Shown one piece after another: positions 9,401 through 16,775 of a DNA stretch of 63,348 bases. Where the stretch lies: positions 1 to 63,348 of the forward strand of contig CANQUD010000006.1 of the NCBI GenBank assembly GCA_947626935.1, in the 5' to 3' direction. Under the pieces are notes generated by a model. That model ran no database searches and was not told where the DNA came from. It was given only the letters and a program-made list of their open reading frames with translations. The stretch is from an uncultured Clostridia bacterium (GTDB lineage Bacteria; Bacillota; Clostridia; Christensenellales; Borkfalkiaceae). Every line of letters begins with the position of its first letter. Position 1 is the first letter of the stretch. The translations under genes and the position numbers were made by a program.

Positions 9401-12283
9401 AAGTCCGTTCGACGCCGCGGCGACGTCCCCTTGGGTCTTGAGTTTGTTGTAGAAGGCGTAAGGCTTGATCTCGGTGACGGACGAGAGGTCTCCCGTGCCG
9501 TTTCCGAAATAGGCGTACAGCGTCTTTCCGTCTGCGGAGAGAAGTGCGCCGTCCTGCATCTTGTACGCCTCGCTGCCGTCGGTCAGCGTAAGGGTCTTGC
9601 ATTTGTCAAGATTTTCCGCCGTGCCGAAGATGTCGAGGATGTCGTTCATGAAGGCAAGGCTTGCGGGGATCTTGACGCTCTCGTAGCTGCCTTCATAGGT
9701 GAACCGCGTGGTCCCCGAGTCAACGGAGAAGTACCAGCCGTCGTCGGTGTAGTAGCCCTTTTTGTACTTGAGGAAGGCGCCTTCCGACTTGAAATCTTCG
9801 AAGAGCGCTTCCTTCACATAGAGACGGAAGTTTGATGTGGATTGCCCGTTGAATGCGCCCGGCAATACTCCGACGAGCTTATTGCTCTCGAGAATAACGC
9901 GGCAGCTGACGGTCGTTCCGAATGCACTGCGCGGGATGGTCTTGACGTTGGGTCCGATGACGAGAGTCTTTAAGGAGCCTCTCGAGTTGCCCGAGCTGCC
10001 GTTCGTGACGTTGAAGCCGATCGCGTAACTTTCGATCGTCTCGATGTTGTGCAGGACCATGGTCTGAATCGCAGACGTGCTACCGGAAACGGTGAATGCG
10101 CATCTGCCGATCGTCTTTGCGTCGCTCTCGATCGTCTTGAACTGCGTGTCATAGAAGGCGAAAGCGCCGATCGTCTTTGCCGTCTTGAAGGGTTCGAAAT
10201 TGGTCAGACCCGTGGAACCGAAGAAGGCGTATTCCCCCACTTCCTCGACTTCGCCGAGCTTGAGCGCGGATGCCATGTTGCCCGCGGTCAATGCGCTCTT
10301 GTAGAAGGCATAGGGCGCGACTCTGACGACGTCGGGGTGGCTGAGGTCGGGGTTGGACTTCATCGCGAACTGGAAGTAGAGCACGGTGCCGTCCCTGGAG
10401 AGCAGCGCGTTCCCTTCTACCTTGAAGTACTCGTTTTCGGGATCGACCGTGATCGAATTGATCTTGGTAAGATCGCCCGTGCGGGTCGTGCTGAACGCGG
10501 GCGCGGGAATGATCTCGGTGATGCTGTCAAGACGGGTGAGCTGCTTGGGGATCTTGATGTCCGTCTTGGAACCCGTGTATTCCTTGACTCTGCCGTTCTC
10601 GATGACCCAGCCTTCATAGTCCCCTTCGCCCGTGTAGTTCTCGCCGCTCGGAAGGAACTTGGCGTAGACGGTCGTGTCCGCGCCGACGGGATCGGTGAAG
10701 TCGAACTTCTTCGTGCAGGCTTCGTCCTTGAACCAGCCCATGAACTCATTGCCGTCCTTGGTGGGAGCCTGCGGCTGCGCCGCCGTGTATCCCTCTTCGA
10801 CGCGCTGCGTTTCCACCGTGGAAGCGCCCGTTCCCGTCGAGAAGGAGACGTTGTAATATTTGCCGAATTTGCCGTACAGGGTCAGGCTCTCCGTGACTTC
10901 GCTGTCGAAGTCATAGGGAAGGGTGCAAGCGGCGTCGAGATACCAGCCGCCGAACTCGAACCCATCTTTTGCGGGTTTTTCCGCGGGAGAGGTCGCCTTT
11001 TCGAATCCCTTTACGTTCTGCGCCGCGGGAACGCCCGTCGCGCCTTCCGCCGAGAAGGTGACGACATAGGTCTGTTCCGCCGTGCCCTGCGCGTAGATCT
11101 TGTTTGCATAGGTTTTCCAGCCGCTCGCTTCCTTATAGGAGCCGAGGGCGGCGACGGGGACAAAGATCTTTCCCCCGAACGCTGCCGCCGCGCCGAGCAC
11201 GCTGTTGCCGAGCTTGGGCGCTTCCGCCGATTTGACGGTGACGGAGAGAAGCCCCGTCCCCTCGAATGCGCGGGAGCCGATCGTCTTGACGGTCTCGGGC
11301 AGGGTGATGCCGACGAGGTGTGTAAGTCCCTCAAAGGCGCCCGCGGAGACGCCGACGGTGCCGTCCTTCACGGTGATCTGCGTATCCGTGTAGAGGCTGC
11401 CCGCGTACTTGTAGAGCGTCTTGCCGAGATAGACTTCGCCGACGGGGAAGTTGAGGTCCCAAGCGGTGTTCGCGAAGGCGCCGTAGCCGACGTCCTCGAG
11501 ATTTTCGCCGCCGTTGACGGTCTCGAGCGCGGTGCAGTTGCGGAAGGCGTACTGCCCGATGCTCTTGATGCTTGCGGGGATCTTGACCGTGCGGAGAGCG
11601 GGCTGCTGTTCAAACGCCGACGACCCGATCGCGACGACGGCTTTCCCGTCATGCGCGGAGGGCAGGACGACGCTTCTCGGGAGGGTCACATTCGCCTTTG
11701 CGGCGATGCTGACGCCCCCTTCGACCTCTTCGAAGTCGAAATATGTATCCGCCGTTGCCGCGGCGTCCTTCCACTTCGCATAGACGGTGACGTTGCCGTC
11801 GAGCGCCTTGCCGAAGTCGAACGCCTGCGTGCAGTCTGAATCCTGATACCAGCCGTCAAACTCGTAGTTGTCCTTGACGGGAGCTTCGGGTTGCTGTGCC
11901 TTCTCCCCCTCTTTGACACCCTGTTGGGGAAGGCTGTTGCCCCCCTGGGTGTCGAATGTGACGGTATATGTCTTTGCCTCGGGCGTCACGGGCGGTTTCT
12001 CGCCCCCTTCGGGGGGATCTTTGACCTGTCCGATCTCTCTGCCGCAGACATCGCAGACATTGTCGTTGTCTGCGTCCGCAAAGACGTGTTCATCGAAAAC
12101 GTGGATCGAGTCGCCCTTGATCTTGCCGCAGTCGTCGCAGAGCGCGTCGCCGTTGGCGTCGGCGTAGGCGTGAGGATCCGTCTTGCCCTGCGTCTCTTCG
12201 CCGCAGGCGGCAAATCCGGCTGCCGCCGTGCTCATGCAGAATGCTGCAAGCAGAGCGATCAATACCTTCTTTTTCCCTTTCAT
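3497..12283 (-). CDS. Giant lipoprotein with BspA-type LRR blocks and InlB-type B-repeats
   Basis: A 2,928-residue secreted lipoprotein. Signal peptide residues 1-26 end at a lipobox (AAGFAAC, Cys27). Residues about 36-90 hold two units of the form D-x-N-x-D-x-x-C-D-x-C-G (LCDDCG, VCDVCG), which resemble Ca/metal-binding motifs. The rest alternates BspA-type leucine-rich blocks (repeats like IGDYAFYG, TIGSAAFY) with about 17 Listeria-Bacteroides B-repeats, recognised by FDGWY near the middle and TVYAKW at the end. Modules 8-14 form one nearly continuous run. Five of the six LRR blocks restart with a W-x-x-(D/N)-x-x-G-x-L-type entry followed by an IP-x-x-(L/V) strand. No LPXTG, SLH or dockerin is seen at the C-terminus, which ends inside an LRR-like block. 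The gene is last in an operon with the amylase (12-bp gaps). An adhesin or polysaccharide/host-glycan-binding role is inferred. Confidence 0.92.
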   Translation of the reverse strand: MKGKKKVLIALLAAFCMSTAAAGFAACGEETQGKTDPHAYADANGDALCDDCGKIKGDSIHVFDEHVFADADNDNVCDVCGREIGQVKDPPEGGEKPPVTPEAKTYTVTFDTQGGNSLPQQGVKEGEKAQQPEAPVKDNYEFDGWYQDSDCTQAFDFGKALDGNVTVYAKWKDAAATADTYFDFEEVEGGVSIAAKANVTLPRSVVLPSAHDGKAVVAIGSSAFEQQPALRTVKIPASIKSIGQYAFRNCTALETVNGGENLEDVGYGAFANTAWDLNFPVGEVYLGKTLYKYAGSLYTDTQITVKDGTVGVSAGAFEGLTHLVGITLPETVKTIGSRAFEGTGLLSVTVKSAEAPKLGNSVLGAAAAFGGKIFVPVAALGSYKEASGWKTYANKIYAQGTAEQTYVVTFSAEGATGVPAAQNVKGFEKATSPAEKPAKDGFEFGGWYLDAACTLPYDFDSEVTESLTLYGKFGKYYNVSFSTGTGASTVETQRVEEGYTAAQPQAPTKDGNEFMGWFKDEACTKKFDFTDPVGADTTVYAKFLPSGENYTGEGDYEGWVIENGRVKEYTGSKTDIKIPKQLTRLDSITEIIPAPAFSTTRTGDLTKINSITVDPENEYFKVEGNALLSRDGTVLYFQFAMKSNPDLSHPDVVRVAPYAFYKSALTAGNMASALKLGEVEEVGEYAFFGSTGLTNFEPFKTAKTIGAFAFYDTQFKTIESDAKTIGRCAFTVSGSTSAIQTMVLHNIETIESYAIGFNVTNGSSGNSRGSLKTLVIGPNVKTIPRSAFGTTVSCRVILESNKLVGVLPGAFNGQSTSNFRLYVKEALFEDFKSEGAFLKYKKGYYTDDGWYFSVDSGTTRFTYEGSYESVKIPASLAFMNDILDIFGTAENLDKCKTLTLTDGSEAYKMQDGALLSADGKTLYAYFGNGTGDLSSVTEIKPYAFYNKLKTQGDVAAASNGLVFGQLETVGKYAFYGCNALTDFTPFRSLTAITEHSFEGTGFTSLTFNNVDLASIQRSAFENCENLTSVYVKMLAFPSVAEKAFGEQVKLYVPYEYADQFMIIWALYIEQIEGDENTHVYTVEFTDGDRSLGEQVVLSGEKAVLPETPEKKGSFFFGWSMDEDVYVAYNFSMPVNSNVTLYALWTDGYTLSFTTGDKASQVDDMTVLPDALAEKPADPVWDGYVFGGWYRDKNCTSEFDFSKDVVEGDLHLYAKWSQGYTVKFEAGKGSEVGSQAVLPDSTPVRPDDPTLDGYKFAGWWTKDGTNGDWGSEYTFDTKVDGDLQLYAKWTENFWDLDENGKLLHYYGPYGTVKIPAALKSFDSIFDIFGSQDNYSACTSIEVDGENTAFKAVNNALLSYDGTILYAFFGGAEESYTWDSVTVIGDYAFFGHFNTDAELTFSADLASVGAHAFEETAITSFKPFENVLKIGEYAFVGSQLVDINWNVSGEIPSNTFTNIVTLKTITFMNASSIGKEAFAGCNKIATITLGANMKTIGQSAFWDAGQADTIKDINMYATTPPTLTGGGSSNTHPLGGDKSYGTWKPHFTVHVYKNSWSAYTSTSLTGWNWYKTSQYVAFTVDVTLHMGEAEGEVEAPSVTGYLNTALTKPTVPAWNGKTLVGWYTDETLETEFNFRSPLKGDVELWAKWGDGFAFHFNTGEDGPSVADQVVLKDGKATRPTNPTKTGYFFDGWYTTDKFETEYDFTKETVTKETTVYAKWTKGLNVTFNTDGGSTTGITNQNVRPGGTATKPTRTPTKTGYTFEGWYLKTEAGEFEEEAFDFATELDKDLEIFAKWTKNLTVTFDTDGGSTTAAQTVYPGKTATKPATNPTKTGYSFDGWYLKTGEEFAKEAFDFGTAITADTTIYAKWTQNVNVKFELNGGTSTAIKDQSIRPGTTATKPASDPTKTGYFFDGWYTKNGTDDNEWGTEFDFKSAVSEETTVYAKWTQGVNVNFSTGDGSKVAAQNVRPNTNATKPATDPTLKDYYFDGWYKDEGCETVFDFDKEVITEETTVYAKWTKGVKVTFSTGEGASKVDEQQLYPGKTAAKPGVDPAWTGHLFDGWYKDEDCTEVFDFTVGVTQDTTVYAKWKDGLTVTFETDGGSDVPVQTLGEGSKAVRPAADPTKTGYLFLGWYEKNGKEDGNWGSKFDFGTEIHESTTLYARWLENFWQVDETGKLTKYLGPTDVEIEIPANVKGITSILDIYDTAANLKNAVGLKVSPLNKYFKIVNNALLNADGTVLYFYLGGAENLEWNTVTTIGDYAFYGKLTDATKQMPVFSAELAKIGTSAFENCTGITSFKPFEDFETLGANAFSGTGLTEVVWNTHGSVTAAFNNITTLKKVVLMNATTVAANAFKGCTKITDIVIGPNVTTIGSAAFYSAGNAKSIKTITVYAIKPPTLTGGGSNNTHPLGGDNAKKTFLVYVPNSALSAYKATSLTGWNWYNGSSGSTDAYRPITVNLTMHMGKGDGVPQAPEVNAYWNEKLASPIPEKWKGHVFEGWYADAALSARFNFSAKLTEDVELWAKWSDGYYVEFDSKGGSDVDWIPVRGGEKVEKPEDPYLLGSEFVGWFTKDGSNDDWGTEFSFDDPITANVKLYAKWNKGYAVTFDLGYSGAKEIAGQTIMPTDADRHAKKPTDPTRTNWVFEGWWTKNGAEDNDWGTEFNFEETEIAADTVLYAKWNPWVINADGSLKAYGGDKKNIEIPLAVKSIPNAYLLFGTSYSSIPSDFTGYSIKVAEGHTAFQIKNDMLLDIEGKVCYLYIGTGTTADLTGVTEVKSYAFYNKTNLKSMTSPDLVTVGDRGFYGCGFETLTLEKVETLGQYAFSSCTSLTSVTLNAVKTIGQYGFYSDSKLETVVIGENCTSIGNFTFRSCTKLISADGSITVKATKAPTLGGTSVFGTASSFKGTIYVPEASVSAYQAANRWSNLKAHIEAIT

Positions 12284-12295
12284 TTTCTTTCCTCC

Positions 12296-13219
12296 TTATG
12301 CCTTCGGCTCGATGTAGACGTTGAGTCCGTTCCCTGTGGTCGACGCGATCTTGAAGTAGACGCGGAAGGTCATGCTCTCGGTGCTCATAAAGGCGAATGT
12401 GAGCTTGCCGCGCTCCTTGGTCGCCTCGGTGTCCTCGCAGAGGTAGTCGCTCGACCTGTTCGTGCCTGCGCCGTTCGATTCAAGCGTGCTGTAGAACGAT
12501 CCGCTTGTTCCGTAGGGCTTCGGGTAGCACGTGGGCTCCTCGTCGCCGCCCTCGCTGATGTCGGTGAGGTAGACGCTGATACGGTCATTGCGGCGGAGTT
12601 CGAAATACTCGTTGAAGAACTGCACATTGACGCTGTAGCCCATCGTCGTGATGTTGGAAGAGTCGGACCCCGAGACGAGCAGCGGGATATATTCCGTTGT
12701 GCCGTCATCGTGCATGACTTCCATGAAGTTCTTGTCGACCGCGCCGACCTGTTCGGGGGGAGCGACGGGGTCATGCCTTTGGGAGACTTCCGCACGGAAA
12801 TCTGCGTACAGATAGAGGGTGGAAGTCACTTCGGGAACGGTCTCCGTATAGGTGACGGTCGCGTCCTCGATGTACCACCAGCCTTGGAACACGAAGGGTT
12901 TCCCCTCCGCATCCGTCTTTTCGGTCGCGGGCTTGGGAAGCTGCGTCCCCGCCGCCCCCGCCTGGTAGACGTTGATCTCATCTTCGAGGTGGAGCGCCTG
13001 CTTTTGCGCCGAAGTCAGCGCGGTCGCGCCGCCGACGGTGTTGGATTTTGTCACCCGCTCTTCGGTATCGTACCATGTGCCGGGCACGAGGTAGACCTGT
13101 GCCGTCTCGGCAGCGGGCGCTGTGGGAGCTCCCGACGCGGCGGACGCGCTCACGGCGATCCCCGTGACGCATGCCGCGGATAACATTGTCGCCATTGCAA
13201 CAGTGATGATCTTTTTCAT
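12296..13219 (-). CDS. Small secreted protein with a B-repeat-like domain
   Basis: A 307-residue protein of unknown function. It has a Sec signal peptide (MKKIITVAMATMLSAACVTG, then an ASA-A cleavage site near residue 29) and, unlike its neighbours, no lipobox, so it may be released. Residues about 35-140 resemble one InlB-type B-repeat (FVFQGWWYIED ... LYLYADF). Residues about 150-307 look beta-rich, with an R-x-N-D-R-I-S-V-Y-L segment and a C-terminus FRVYFKIASTTGNGLNVYIE that recalls a carbohydrate-binding sandwich. This is pattern only. It sits 12 bp from both operon partners, so it is surely co-expressed with the amylase and the giant LRR protein. Confidence 0.85.
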   Translation of the reverse strand: MKKIITVAMATMLSAACVTGIAVSASAASGAPTAPAAETAQVYLVPGTWYDTEERVTKSNTVGGATALTSAQKQALHLEDEINVYQAGAAGTQLPKPATEKTDAEGKPFVFQGWWYIEDATVTYTETVPEVTSTLYLYADFRAEVSQRHDPVAPPEQVGAVDKNFMEVMHDDGTTEYIPLLVSGSDSSNITTMGYSVNVQFFNEYFELRRNDRISVYLTDISEGGDEEPTCYPKPYGTSGSFYSTLESNGAGTNRSSDYLCEDTEATKERGKLTFAFMSTESMTFRVYFKIASTTGNGLNVYIEPKA

Positions 13220-13231
13220 GCTCTTTCCTCC

Positions 13232-15991
13232 TTATGCTTCAAAGATCGCGAGCGTGTACGCGGGGATGTTCGTGCCGTTCACGCGGTCGACGCCGTTGGT
13301 CGCATAGATGCACACGCCCTCGACGGCGAACGACTGACTTGACCCGTTCGGGTTGACGCACACGAGGAGAGACGTTCCGTTATAGGAGATCTTGTACTGC
13401 ATCCATTTGACGTTGTCTTTGGAGAGAACTTCCACTTTCCCGTAACGGAAGAGCTGCTGATGATCCTTGCGGACCTTGATGAGATCTTTATAGGCGCTGT
13501 AGATGGAAGTCGGGTCGTTCTTCTGCTGTTCGAGACCGTCCATCTTCTTGTTCCACTGATCCCATTCGCTGTAGTAGCCGTTGAAGCCGATCGGGAAGTA
13601 GCAGGTGACGTCGTCCTCGCTCTTCCAGCCGTACTGATAGACGCCGTCCTCGTCCACGCTGTTGCCCTTGCTCGTCCACTTGTAGGGCTGACGGAGCCAG
13701 CGGTCCTCGTGACCTGCGCCGTCCTCTGTCGGGTTGGCGGTCTTGGTGCCCGTCATGCCGAGTTCGTCGCCCGCGTAGATCCACGTGATCCCGGGAAGGG
13801 TCAGGCAGACGCCCGCCCAGACTTTGGCAAGTTCGCCCGTCGTCTGATAGAGAGATTCGGTCATCTCCCGTTCGACCCAGTCGCCCGCCTTGTCCTGCCA
13901 CTGCGCCGTCATGTGGCTCCTCGCCCTCGAGACGTCGTGGTTGGAAGTGAACGGAGCGTCGATGTAGTCGCTTCTGTAGAGGCTGAAGTCGAACTGCGCC
14001 GCGTCGTACCCCTGCATCGCCTTGGTGCCGTAGCCTTCCTTATTGGTGCCGATGGCGCCCGCAAAGTCGTAGTAGAGGTTGAAGTTGAACTGGGAATCGA
14101 GTCCCTCATAGAGCTGTGCGATGTGGACGGGGTCGCCGTTGAAGTTCTCGGCAAGGAGCAGAGCGTTCGGATAGGACGCCTTGAGCTTTGCGTTGAATTC
14201 GGTGAAGAAGTTCGCATCCTTCTTGACGTCATAGGAGTAGTCCCCCTTCGTCGCGCCGACCGCCGTGCCGTCTGAATAGTCACGGATGATCTGGTTGGAG
14301 TGCTCGGGGTTCTCGTTGACCATGTAGATGTGCTTTGCGGCGTCGAGACGGAAGCCGTCGAGACCGAAGCTCATCCAGTAGAGCGCGATGTCCAAAATGG
14401 CGTCGCGGACTGCCTGATAGTCAAAGTTGAGTTCGGGCATCGAGGACCCGAAGGACGAGAAGAAGTAGTAGCCGTTGCTGTCCTTATACCACTGGTTGCG
14501 GGCAGCTTCGTCCGTGAGCGAGGAGACATATTCCTCGTTCTGCCATGTGTAGAAGTTGCGGTAGTCGACCGTCTTATAGGAGCCGTCCGCCATCTTCACC
14601 GTCTCCTTGACGAGCTTGGAGCTCTTGACGAACCAAGGGTTGGAGGTGGAAGTGTGGTTGAGGACGAAGTCCATGAGGATCTTCATGCCGTGCTTGTGCG
14701 CCTCGGTCACGAGTTCGCGGTAGTCTGCGAGCGTGCCGAAACGGGGATCTACCGTGAAGTAGTCCTGAATGTCATAGCCGTGATAGCTGTTGGACTGCTG
14801 GAAAGGAGTCAGCCAGAGCGTATCGACGCCGAACTCCTTGAGTTCGTCGAGCTTGCCGATGATGCCCTGAAGATCGCCCATGCCGTCGTTGTCGCTGTCC
14901 GCAAAGGACGCGATGAAGATCTGGTAGCCGACGGAGTTCTCTTCCCAGCCGTCTGCGACGGGCTGCACATCGTACGCGTTGCCCTTGTTGGAGACGACGT
15001 CGTGCGTGGAGACCGCGGCGCCCTCTTCGAGACCTTCATACGGGTCGAACACGATGTAGGACTCGTAGGTGGGCGTGCCGTTCTGCCCCTCGTTCTGGCG
15101 GATGAACCAGTGATAGTCGCCCGCGGTGCGCTTCGCACGGTCAAGCTGGAAGGTGATGTCACCGCTGTCGTTGACCCAGAAGCCCGTGCCGTTCTCGCGG
15201 CTGTCCTTCGAGAAGATCTGCACGCCGATGTATTCCGTATGGCTGTAGTTGACGTGGCTCGACTTGTGTTCGCGCGTCGCGCTGTCCCAGCCGCCGTCGT
15301 CCCATTCGCCGTCGAGATAGATGTCGTAAACGGCGCCGCTCTCGTCGATCTTCATGGGATAGAAGGTCCTGCCCTCGCTCGGGACGGGGTTGTATTCCCA
15401 GACCCAGAGACCCCAGTCGCCGTAGACGGCGGACTCGATCGGTTCGTCATAGGAATGGGTGGACGCCTCGTAGGAATCGTTCACCGCCCCGTTCTCGCTG
15501 CTGTCGTGCGCGGCACGGAGATAGTGGACGTAGAGGTGACGGGATTCGCCCCAGTTGAGGGAAGCCTCATAGTTCTCGGCGACGTTGCTCCCCGTCGTCT
15601 CTTCCCAGTGCGCCGTCAGTGTGACGTTCTCCGTCACTTTCGAAGTCGAGAAGTCCCACGCTTTGTCGCCGTTGTACCAACCGCTGACCGCGTGACCTTC
15701 CCAATATCCTTCCTGCGGCATCACGGCGGATCCCCCGCTCATGACGACCGTGGACTGCGGCGTCACCGTGACCCCCGCCGCCTTCGCTTCGGCACCGACG
15801 TCGTACGTCACCGTGTAGTTCAGCGGCGTCTCGGGCGTCGTCGGATCGTCGGGCTTGTCGGGGTCCGTAGTCCCGATGTGAGAACCGGGACCTGCTGTCC
15901 CCGTGTCCGCCTGGCTTTCGTTACAGCCCGCGAAGCAGCCGAGGACGAGAATGAGCGACAAAAGGATGCAGCTCAATCTGCTTTTTTTCAT
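13232..15991 (-). CDS. GH13 alpha-amylase/neopullulanase-type surface lipoprotein
   Basis: A 919-residue extracellular alpha-glucan hydrolase. The lipoprotein signal ends in LGCFAGC (Cys23). Residues about 55-125 form a B-repeat-like domain (AVSGWYNGDKAWDFS ... LTAHWEE). Residues about 150-260 resemble a pullulanase-type starch-binding domain (YGDWGLWVWEYNP, YPMKIDESGAVYDIYLDG). The GH13 barrel follows with all four classic regions: DFVLNHTS near residue 442, GFRLDAAKH near 545 (nucleophile Asp), LLAENFNG near 612 (acid/base Glu) and SNHDVSR near 682 (transition-state Asp). A small beta domain ends the protein. The start was set at the ATG preceding the signal peptide. It is first in the operon, with the palindromic operator 24 bp upstream of the start. 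Starch or malto-oligosaccharide is the likely substrate; exact bond specificity cannot be read from the sequence. Confidence 0.94.
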   Translation of the reverse strand: MKKSRLSCILLSLILVLGCFAGCNESQADTGTAGPGSHIGTTDPDKPDDPTTPETPLNYTVTYDVGAEAKAAGVTVTPQSTVVMSGGSAVMPQEGYWEGHAVSGWYNGDKAWDFSTSKVTENVTLTAHWEETTGSNVAENYEASLNWGESRHLYVHYLRAAHDSSENGAVNDSYEASTHSYDEPIESAVYGDWGLWVWEYNPVPSEGRTFYPMKIDESGAVYDIYLDGEWDDGGWDSATREHKSSHVNYSHTEYIGVQIFSKDSRENGTGFWVNDSGDITFQLDRAKRTAGDYHWFIRQNEGQNGTPTYESYIVFDPYEGLEEGAAVSTHDVVSNKGNAYDVQPVADGWEENSVGYQIFIASFADSDNDGMGDLQGIIGKLDELKEFGVDTLWLTPFQQSNSYHGYDIQDYFTVDPRFGTLADYRELVTEAHKHGMKILMDFVLNHTSTSNPWFVKSSKLVKETVKMADGSYKTVDYRNFYTWQNEEYVSSLTDEAARNQWYKDSNGYYFFSSFGSSMPELNFDYQAVRDAILDIALYWMSFGLDGFRLDAAKHIYMVNENPEHSNQIIRDYSDGTAVGATKGDYSYDVKKDANFFTEFNAKLKASYPNALLLAENFNGDPVHIAQLYEGLDSQFNFNLYYDFAGAIGTNKEGYGTKAMQGYDAAQFDFSLYRSDYIDAPFTSNHDVSRARSHMTAQWQDKAGDWVEREMTESLYQTTGELAKVWAGVCLTLPGITWIYAGDELGMTGTKTANPTEDGAGHEDRWLRQPYKWTSKGNSVDEDGVYQYGWKSEDDVTCYFPIGFNGYYSEWDQWNKKMDGLEQQKNDPTSIYSAYKDLIKVRKDHQQLFRYGKVEVLSKDNVKWMQYKISYNGTSLLVCVNPNGSSQSFAVEGVCIYATNGVDRVNGTNIPAYTLAIFEA

Positions 15992-16014
15992 GATTTCCTC
16001 CTTATTTTTCTTTT

Positions 16015-16030
16015 GGTAAACTAGTTTACC
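16015..16030. promoter_or_regulatory. Perfect palindromic operator upstream of the amylase operon
   Basis: GGTAAACTAGTTTACC is an exact 16-bp palindrome ending 24 bp upstream of the amylase start codon. Its length and symmetry fit a LacI/GalR-family operator. It would sit at or just after the transcription start of the candidate promoter at 16038-16065, a position suited to repression. The LacI-type protein at 316-1179 is the natural candidate, by inference. Confidence 0.65.
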
Positions 16031-16037
16031 TTGAGTC

Positions 16038-16065
16038 CAAATAAAACACAAAATGGCAAGGACAA
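16038..16065 (-). promoter_or_regulatory. Candidate promoter of the amylase operon
   Basis: On the minus strand: TTGTCC, 16 bp, TATTTG. Both boxes are imperfect. The placement directly upstream of the palindrome supports it more than the match does. Confidence 0.4.
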
Positions 16066-16108
16066 GGGTCTTTGTCCGCCGATTTTGTGGTCCGAAAAAA
16101 AGTATTTT

Positions 16109-16137
16109 TGTTCACCTAATACGATAATAGATGAACA
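16109..16137. terminator. Hairpin with terminator-like T-run (first of a related pair)
   Basis: Arms TGTTCACCTA / TAGATGAACA (one mismatch) around loop ATACGATAA, followed by TTTTTGG and further T-runs. The loop is closely related to that of the hairpin at 16253-16288. Confidence 0.5.
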
Positions 16138-16215
16138 TTTTTGGCTTTTTTGGGGTCGATTTTGTTTGATAAAAACATTTTTTGAAAAATCCTGCAAATT
16201 TTTTTCAAAAAACTA

Positions 16216-16244
16216 TTGACAAATGTCATGGAGCGGAGTATAAT
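16216..16244 (+). promoter_or_regulatory. Exact-consensus sigma-A promoter pointing into a terminator
   Basis: TTGACA, 17 bp, TATAAT: a full consensus match. Transcription would begin near 16251, just before the terminator hairpin at 16253-16288, giving an RNA of only about 40 bases unless there is readthrough. TGACAAATGTCA overlapping the -35 box is palindromic and could be an operator. Confidence 0.75.
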
Positions 16245-16252
16245 GACAGCAT

Positions 16253-16288
16253 AAAAAGCCGCCTAATATCGTAATAGGTGGCTTTTTT
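16253..16288. terminator. Bidirectional terminator at the end of the tRNA cluster
   Basis: Arms AAAAAGCCGCCTA / TAGGTGGCTTTTT (one G-U pair) with a 9-base loop. It is flanked by A and T runs, so it can end the leftward tRNA transcript and the rightward transcript from 16216-16244. Confidence 0.85.
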
Positions 16289-16395
16289 TCACATTTTATG
16301 TCAGATATCCTATATACGCGCACGGAAAGATCCGAAAAAACAAAGAGGTTGCCCGAAAGCAACCTCTTTGCCTACTGCGCCTTGCGGCGCCGTGG

Positions 16396-16479
16396 TGCCG
16401 CTGGTCGGGCTCGAACCGACACGAACTCGCGTTCGAGGGATTTTAAGTCCCTTGCGTCTGCCAATTCCACCACAGCGGC
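16396..16479 (-). tRNA. tRNA-Leu (TAA)
   Basis: Acceptor arms GCCGCTG / CAGCGGC, anticodon loop CTTAAAA, a long variable arm as in class II tRNAs, and the T-arm GGTTCGAGCCC. The CCA end is encoded (16393-16395). It is the last of four tRNAs in a leftward cluster. Confidence 0.97.
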
Positions 16480-16578
16480 ATCTTTCGCAAAAATCTCCTT
16501 CGGGATCCTTTGCGATTTTCGTCCTTTTGACTTTCTTTCAATAAATATAAGGGCGCCTGTGCGGGTGCCCTTATCTGG

Positions 16579-16650
16579 AGGCGCCACCCGGATTTGAACC
16601 GGGGAATCAGGGTTTTGCAGACCCTTGCCTTACCACTTGGCTATGGCGCC
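16579..16650 (-). tRNA. tRNA-Cys (GCA)
   Basis: Acceptor arms GGCGCCA / TGGCGCC, anticodon loop CTGCAAA, T-arm GGTTCAAATCC, encoded CCA at 16576-16578. Third in the cluster. Confidence 0.97.
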
Positions 16651-16678
16651 AAAAAAAACAGTACGGAGCTGTGTTTGG

Positions 16679-16750
16679 AGCGGGAAACGAGACTCGAACC
16701 CGCGACATTCACCTTGGCAAGGTGACGCTCTACCACTGAGCTATTCCCGC
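16679..16750 (-). tRNA. tRNA-Gly (GCC)
   Basis: Begins GCGGGAATAGCTCAG; anticodon loop TTGCCAA; T-arm GGTTCGAGTC; encoded CCA at 16676-16678. Second in the cluster. Confidence 0.97.
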
Positions 16751-16775
16751 ATAAAAAGCTATCCGTACTGTATGG

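Noticed and set aside
4814-9835. Very long plus-strand open frame (1,673 codons), and a second at 10049-11839
   Set aside because: They lie antisense to the giant LRR gene. The minus-strand product has clear repeated domains, while the plus-strand translation is low-complexity Arg/Glu/Val-rich sequence created by biased codons of repeats.
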